Source: Thermoflexales bacterium (GTDB lineage: Bacteria; Chloroflexota; Anaerolineae; S140-20). Taken from it: 7,407 nt of DNA. The position numbers were made by a program, and so were the translations under genes. Below are positions 6,067 through 7,407 of the stretch, piece after piece. The notes below the pieces were generated by a model. The model did not search any database. It had not been told where the DNA came from and saw nothing but the letters and a program-made list of their open reading frames with translations. The stretch spans positions 1-7,407 of the forward strand of contig WFUY01000274.1 of NCBI GenBank assembly GCA_015484715.1, written 5' to 3'. Every line of letters starts with the position of its first letter. Position 1 is the first letter of the stretch.

Positions 6067-6077
6067 GGAACGTTTCC
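6067..6077. promoter_or_regulatory. Short inverted repeat at the predicted TA module 2 transcript start
   Basis: GGAACGTTTCC has 4-base inverted arms (GGAA/TTCC) around CGT, with AACGTT as a perfect inner palindrome. It covers the predicted - strand start site, a usual place for an operator. It is short enough to arise by chance. Confidence 0.25.
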
Positions 6078-6082
6078 AGCCT

Positions 6083-6091
6083 ATTATACCA
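6083..6091 (-). promoter_or_regulatory. Extended -10 promoter element for TA module 2
   Basis: On the - strand TGGTATAAT is a perfect extended -10 box. No good -35 lies 16-18 bases upstream, which an extended -10 tolerates. Transcription would start near 6076, leaving a leader of about 39 bases before the antitoxin ATG. On the + strand the overlapping TATTAT (6082-6087) is one base from consensus and faces the dehydrogenase gene. Confidence 0.6.
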
Positions 6092-6112
6092 CATTACGGA
6101 AGGAGAGGCACG

Positions 6113-7288
6113 ATGAAGATCGTCGTTCTCGGCGGCGCAGGGAAGATGGGCTGCATTGCGGTGCAAGACCTGGCCCAGGACCCCCGCCCCGACGAGGTGG
6201 TCATCGCCGACGTCAACGAGGCCCAAGCCCGCGTCGTGGCCGACTACCTGCGCAGCCCCAAAGTGACCGTGCAGCCGGTGGACCTGCGGGACCGGGAGGC
6301 CCTGGTCCGGCTGCTGCGGGGGGCCGACGCCTGCCTCAACGCCACCGTCTACTACACCAACCTGGCCGTGATGGAGGCTTGCCTGGAGGCCAGCGTTCCC
6401 TACACCGATCTAGGCGGTCTCTTCCACACCACCCGCCGGCAACTGACCTTGCACGACCGCTTCGTCGAAGCCGGCCTCAGCGCCGTGGTGGGCGTCGGCT
6501 CCGCCCCCGGCATCCCCAACGTTCAAGCCCGTTACGCCGCCGACCGCCTGGAGACCGTCGAGAGCATCCGCATCTACGACGGCATCAAGCCGCCGCCGCC
6601 CGACGACCTCCGCTTCACCTACGCCGTCGCCACCATCGTGGACGAACTGACCCAGGCCCCGATGGTCTACCGGGATGGGGAGTTTATCGCCTGTGAACCC
6701 CTCAGCGAGTTCGAGGACTACCCCTTCACCCCGCCCATCGGCATCCAACCGGTCCACCTCTCCCTTCACTCGGAGGTTGCCACCTTGCCCCTCACCTTCC
6801 GCGAGAAGGGGCTGCGGGAGTGCGCCTTCAAGATCAACTACTGGGGGATGGCTCCTCAGGCGGTGGAGAAGGTCCGCGTCCTCGTGGAGTTCGGCTTCGC
6901 CGGCCGGGAGCCGGTGGAGGTGAAGGGGCGGCCGGTTGTGCCCCGGGACCTGCTGGTGGCGCTGCTCTCGAAGCACGTTCCCCCCATCACCGACTTCCTG
7001 GCCCCGCCCGCCAACCATCCCCCCAACTGGGTCAAGGAGATCGTCACGGAGGTGCGGGGGGTGCAGGCCGGCCAGCCCGTCACCTACCGGCTGGGAACCC
7101 TTACCACCAAGGGGGCGTTGCCCACCGGCGTCGCGCCGGCCCGCACCGCCATCTGGCTGGCCCAGGGGCGCATCCCGCCCGGCGTCCATCCTCCCGAGGC
7201 CGTCCTGGAGCCGGAGCCCTTCTTCCAGGAGCTGGCCCAGCGGGGGATCATCACCCAGGTCAGCGTGACCTCCCGTCTGGCGGGGTAG
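6113..7288 (+). CDS. Saccharopine dehydrogenase / lysine dehydrogenase-like NAD(P)-dependent oxidoreductase
   Basis: 391 residues. The N-terminal Rossmann domain starts MKIVVLGGAGKMG, with GxGxxG at residues 8-13, and Asp33 at the end of the second strand (VVIADVNEA) favours NAD(H). YTNLAVMEACLEASVPYTDL (81-100) and VGVGSAPGIPN (126-136) are characteristic of the saccharopine dehydrogenase family. The C-terminal part, including TGVAPARTAIWLAQG and PEPFFQELAQRGI, matches the end of that family, so the gene looks complete. Relatives act on lysine, saccharopine or carboxyspermidine-type imines, making or cleaving C-N bonds or forming semialdehydes. The ATG at 6113 has AAGGAG (6100-6105) seven bases upstream; the longer 423-residue reading starts inside the antitoxin and is unlikely. 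It is divergent from TA module 2 and followed by non-coding DNA, so it seems monocistronic here. Neighbouring amino-acid enzymes suggest a catabolic role, but the substrate is unresolved. Confidence 0.85.
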   Translation: MKIVVLGGAGKMGCIAVQDLAQDPRPDEVVIADVNEAQARVVADYLRSPKVTVQPVDLRDREALVRLLRGADACLNATVYYTNLAVMEACLEASVPYTDLGGLFHTTRRQLTLHDRFVEAGLSAVVGVGSAPGIPNVQARYAADRLETVESIRIYDGIKPPPPDDLRFTYAVATIVDELTQAPMVYRDGEFIACEPLSEFEDYPFTPPIGIQPVHLSLHSEVATLPLTFREKGLRECAFKINYWGMAPQAVEKVRVLVEFGFAGREPVEVKGRPVVPRDLLVALLSKHVPPITDFLAPPANHPPNWVKEIVTEVRGVQAGQPVTYRLGTLTTKGALPTGVAPARTAIWLAQGRIPPGVHPPEAVLEPEPFFQELAQRGIITQVSVTSRLAG

Positions 7289-7325
7289 GGAGGGCGGCCC
7301 CTCTGTGAAAAATCCCCGGTGATTA

Positions 7326-7346
7326 CCCATATCTTTGGAGATAGGG
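7326..7346. other. Hairpin downstream of the dehydrogenase gene
   Basis: CCC-A-TATCT, loop TTGG, AGATA-GGG gives an 8-base-pair stem with one bulged A, starting 38 bases after the stop at 7288. There is no following T run on either strand, so it is not a standard intrinsic terminator. It could be an RNA-stabilising 3' structure or part of a repeat. Confidence 0.4.
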
Positions 7347-7358
7347 AGACTAGCCGTC

Positions 7359-7407
7359 CACGAATGGGGCACGAATACACGAATTAAGGACCGCCTCATT
7401 CGTGCAT
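7359..7407. repeat. CACGAAT repeat cluster with inverted copy at the window end
   Basis: CACGAAT occurs at 7359-7365, 7370-7376 and 7378-7384, and its complement ATTCGTG at 7398-7404. The third direct copy and the inverted copy can pair, and AGG/CCT inside (7387-7389 with 7394-7396) adds to the stem around the loop ACCG. The element continues out of the window. The rest of 7289-7358 holds only the hairpin above and no gene that I can see. Confidence 0.6.

Noticed and set aside
6038..6226. N-terminal extension of the module 2 antitoxin by 63 codons
   Set aside because: It would run through the promoter and the start of the opposing dehydrogenase gene; the ATG at 6037 has GAGGAG at good spacing.
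6410..7399. 329-codon open frame on the - strand opposite the dehydrogenase
   Set aside because: Same GC-driven shadow effect; no recognisable domain, and the + strand frame is a well-matched dehydrogenase.

Overview
The window is a GC-rich, densely coded bacterial segment of mostly catabolic genes on the + strand, interrupted by two toxin-antitoxin (TA) modules on the - strand. The combination of high GC, Shine-Dalgarno leaders, a tungsten-type aldehyde:ferredoxin oxidoreductase (AOR), several NAD- and PLP-dependent amino-acid enzymes, PIN toxins and short-period intergenic repeats suggests an anaerobic or facultative, possibly thermophilic bacterium. My best guess is Chloroflexota (Anaerolineae/Caldilineae-like), but this is an inference from protein style and is not proven by any marker gene.

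Layout. 1-888 is the C-terminal part of a CoA-acylating methylmalonate-semialdehyde dehydrogenase-type enzyme, whose 5' end lies outside the window. 941-1342 encodes a small ferritin/rubrerythrin-like helical protein. 1392-2681 encodes a class III (glutamate-1-semialdehyde-mutase-like) aminotransferase. These three genes are co-directional with spacers of about 50 bases and look like one operon. 2678-3354 (-) is a PIN toxin with its small upstream antitoxin, and the toxin stop codon overlaps the aminotransferase stop. 3526-5412 (+) is a full-length AOR. 5418-6037 (-) is a second, different PIN toxin/antitoxin pair ending 5 bases from the AOR stop. 6113-7288 (+) is a saccharopine/lysine-dehydrogenase-like oxidoreductase. 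7289-7407 is non-coding, with a hairpin and CACGAAT repeats.

How the parts may work together. An aminotransferase that makes an oxo acid or semialdehyde, a CoA-acylating semialdehyde dehydrogenase, an aldehyde:ferredoxin oxidoreductase and an amino-acid-type dehydrogenase would fit fermentative degradation of an amino acid or beta-amino acid, but the substrate cannot be read from the sequence. Both TA modules share one plan: divergent from the next metabolic gene, convergent with the previous one, antitoxin first, a 4-base overlap between antitoxin and toxin, and an extended -10 promoter (TGnTATAAT). Both have visibly lower GC than the metabolic genes.

The most unusual points are: an apparent in-frame loss of about nine residues at the PLP-phosphate loop of the aminotransferase; a ferritin-like protein without the expected histidine ligands; three types of short-period intergenic repeat; an inverted repeat wrapping the -10 box of the first TA module; and a possibly bidirectional -10 box in front of the second. 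I found no CRISPR array, tRNA, rRNA or insertion sequence. I cannot demonstrate an undescribed system; the antitoxin families and the repeats are the best candidates for novelty.
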